Source of the DNA: Thysanoteuthis rhombus
Lineage: Eukaryota > Mollusca > Cephalopoda > Oegopsida > Thysanoteuthidae
Assembly (NCBI GenBank): GCA_963457665.1
Contig: OY735205.1
Location: forward strand, 25,695,191 to 25,759,190
DNA: 64,000 nt
Direction: 5' to 3'
In this document: in pieces, positions 63,178 to 64,000 of the stretch
How positions within the stretch are numbered: the stretch's first letter is position 1
Layout of the letters: each line of letters begins with the position of its first letter
The notes under the pieces: model-generated
What the model was told of the DNA's origin: nothing
Database searches by the model: none
Seen by the model: only the letters and a program-made list of their open reading frames with translations
Program-made: the position numbers and the translations under genes

Positions 63178-64000
63178 CATATGGGGGCACCCAAAAAGAC
63201 ATAACGTAACACCGCAATGGTTAGGAAACATGAGAAAAGAACTAGGAGATATAGACAAGGGAGAACCAATAGTACTGAATGAAACCACATTGAAACATAC
63301 TCTTAGGAAAGTAGCCAACTGGAAAGCACCGGGTCCCGACGGGATCCATGGGTATTGGTTCAAAAAATTTACCACGTTACACGGCAGACTCACTCACCTA
63401 CTCCAAAATTGTCTGAATGAAGGCAAAGCACCAGAATGGATGACTAAAGGCAGAACCACCCTCATCCTAAAAGACCCGGGAAAGGGGAACATAGCAAGCA
63501 ACTATAGACCAATCACTTGCCTACCACTTATGTGGAAAATCCTGACCGGGCAAATAGCAGAGAGAATATACATGTCAATGGATAGAAGGGGGCTACTACC
63601 AGAAGAACAGAAAGGGTGTAGGATAGGAACCAAAGGGGCAAACGATTTACTCTACATAGACCAGATGATCTTAAAAGAAGTAAGGAAAAGGAGAAAGAAT
63701 ATCGCAATGGGATGGATAGATTACAAAAAGGCATACGATATGATTCCACATAGCTGGATACTCGAATGCCTTAGAATGTTCAAAATTAGCGAACCGGTGG
63801 TTAAATTCATTGGTAATTCAATGGAAGACTGGAAAGTAGATTTGACAGCCGCAGGGGACAAACTAGCCGAGGTAGGGATAAAAAGGGGGATCTTCCAAGG
63901 GGACTCGTTGTCCCCACTATTATTTGTTCTAACAATGATACCGCTTAACAGAATCCTGAAAAACAGCAAAGGATACCACTTCTCTAAAACAAAAGGAAAG
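63092..64000 (+). CDS. R4-like LINE reverse transcriptase, partial
   Basis: 303 codons are open from ATG 63,092 to the window end with no stop, in the +1 frame relative to the upstream ORF, with which it overlaps by 86 nt. Motifs are 'NWKAPGPDGIHGYW' (residue ~77 onward), 'NYRPITCLP', motif A with Asp210 in GWIDYKKAYDMIP, and motif B with 'RGIFQGDSLSPLLF'. Motif C is not reached. The relic at 25,594 aligns from residue ~148 on. It would copy element RNA by target-primed reverse transcription. It looks intact over this length. The true start is probably the upstream ORF rather than this Met. Confidence 0.85.
   Translation, partial: MRKFYRDLNGERRQDMKPDATEAKNYWNSIWGHPKRHNVTPQWLGNMRKELGDIDKGEPIVLNETTLKHTLRKVANWKAPGPDGIHGYWFKKFTTLHGRLTHLLQNCLNEGKAPEWMTKGRTTLILKDPGKGNIASNYRPITCLPLMWKILTGQIAERIYMSMDRRGLLPEEQKGCRIGTKGANDLLYIDQMILKEVRKRRKNIAMGWIDYKKAYDMIPHSWILECLRMFKISEPVVKFIGNSMEDWKVDLTAAGDKLAEVGIKRGIFQGDSLSPLLFVLTMIPLNRILKNSKGYHFSKTKGK

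Larger units (their letters stand above)
61603..64000 (+). mobile_element. R4-like LINE, 5' part, runs off the window
   Basis: Same family as the relics at 18.3 and 25.6-27.8 kb, and in the same orientation, but far better preserved. The first ~160 bp are non-coding and presumed leader. They follow directly on the array end with no visible target duplication. The catalytic YMDD region, Cys-His cluster and restriction-like endonuclease would lie beyond position 64,000. Confidence 0.8.

Overview
This is animal nuclear DNA: AT-rich, gene-poor and full of simple repeats, with no bacterial-type genes. Long (CA)n(TA)n tracts, a 230-bp (TTC)n tract, (ATT)n tails and a mixture of RTE-like, R4-like, Gypsy-like and Helitron relics suggest a lophotrochozoan, most likely a mollusc and perhaps a cephalopod. 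That is inference; no single-copy host gene is present to prove it. I found no host protein-coding gene, tRNA, rRNA or CRISPR array.

Layout. Positions 1-23.4 kb are non-coding, with microsatellites, degenerate tandem repeats, two pairs of diverged direct repeats, and decayed transposons: a Helitron helicase piece (minus strand, 11.8-12.1 kb), an RTE-like LINE relic (minus strand, 15.7-16.6 kb) and the 3' end of an R4-like LINE (18.3-18.6 kb). From 23.5 to 25.4 kb lies a decayed Ty3/Gypsy-like gag-pol. From 25.6 to 27.8 kb lies a 5'-truncated R4-like LINE with an (AAT)n/poly(A) tail, followed by a 66-bp minisatellite.

The main feature is at 28,534-61,602: five complete copies of one non-LTR retrotransposon, all head to tail on the plus strand, with unit lengths 6674, 6657, 6593, 6580 and 6565 bp. 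Each has a ~210-bp 5' leader, an ORF1 (RRM-like region, CCHC zinc knuckle, Pro-rich linker, conserved C-terminal domain), a 9-nt gap, a 1149-codon ORF2 (APE endonuclease, reverse transcriptase with AYVDD, C-terminal CCHC) and a ~0.66-0.69-kb 3' UTR ending in AATAAATAATCACAG. The layout fits the L1/Tx1 group. All five ORF2s are open; only unit 2 ORF1 has a frameshift, in an A-run near its N-terminus. The four internal junctions are identical at the base level, with no poly(A) and no intervening sequence.

Two patterns stand out. Twelve A-to-G differences, and no other private substitution, are clustered in about 210 bp of the unit 2 3' UTR; nine follow a T and none follows a G, which is what ADAR editing of an RNA intermediate would leave. 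Unit 5 ORF1 carries a ~0.8-kb strongly diverged block between near-identical flanks, so units exchange sequence. Units 3 and 4 are almost identical, and their identity runs right up to the unit junction. Together these suggest an array that grew at least partly through RNA, with local homogenisation.

The array is followed immediately (61,603 to the window end) by the 5' part of an R4-like, restriction-like-endonuclease-type LINE, with a Myb-like N-terminal domain and a reverse transcriptase in an overlapping +1 frame. It belongs to the same family as the relics at 18.3 and 25.6 kb.
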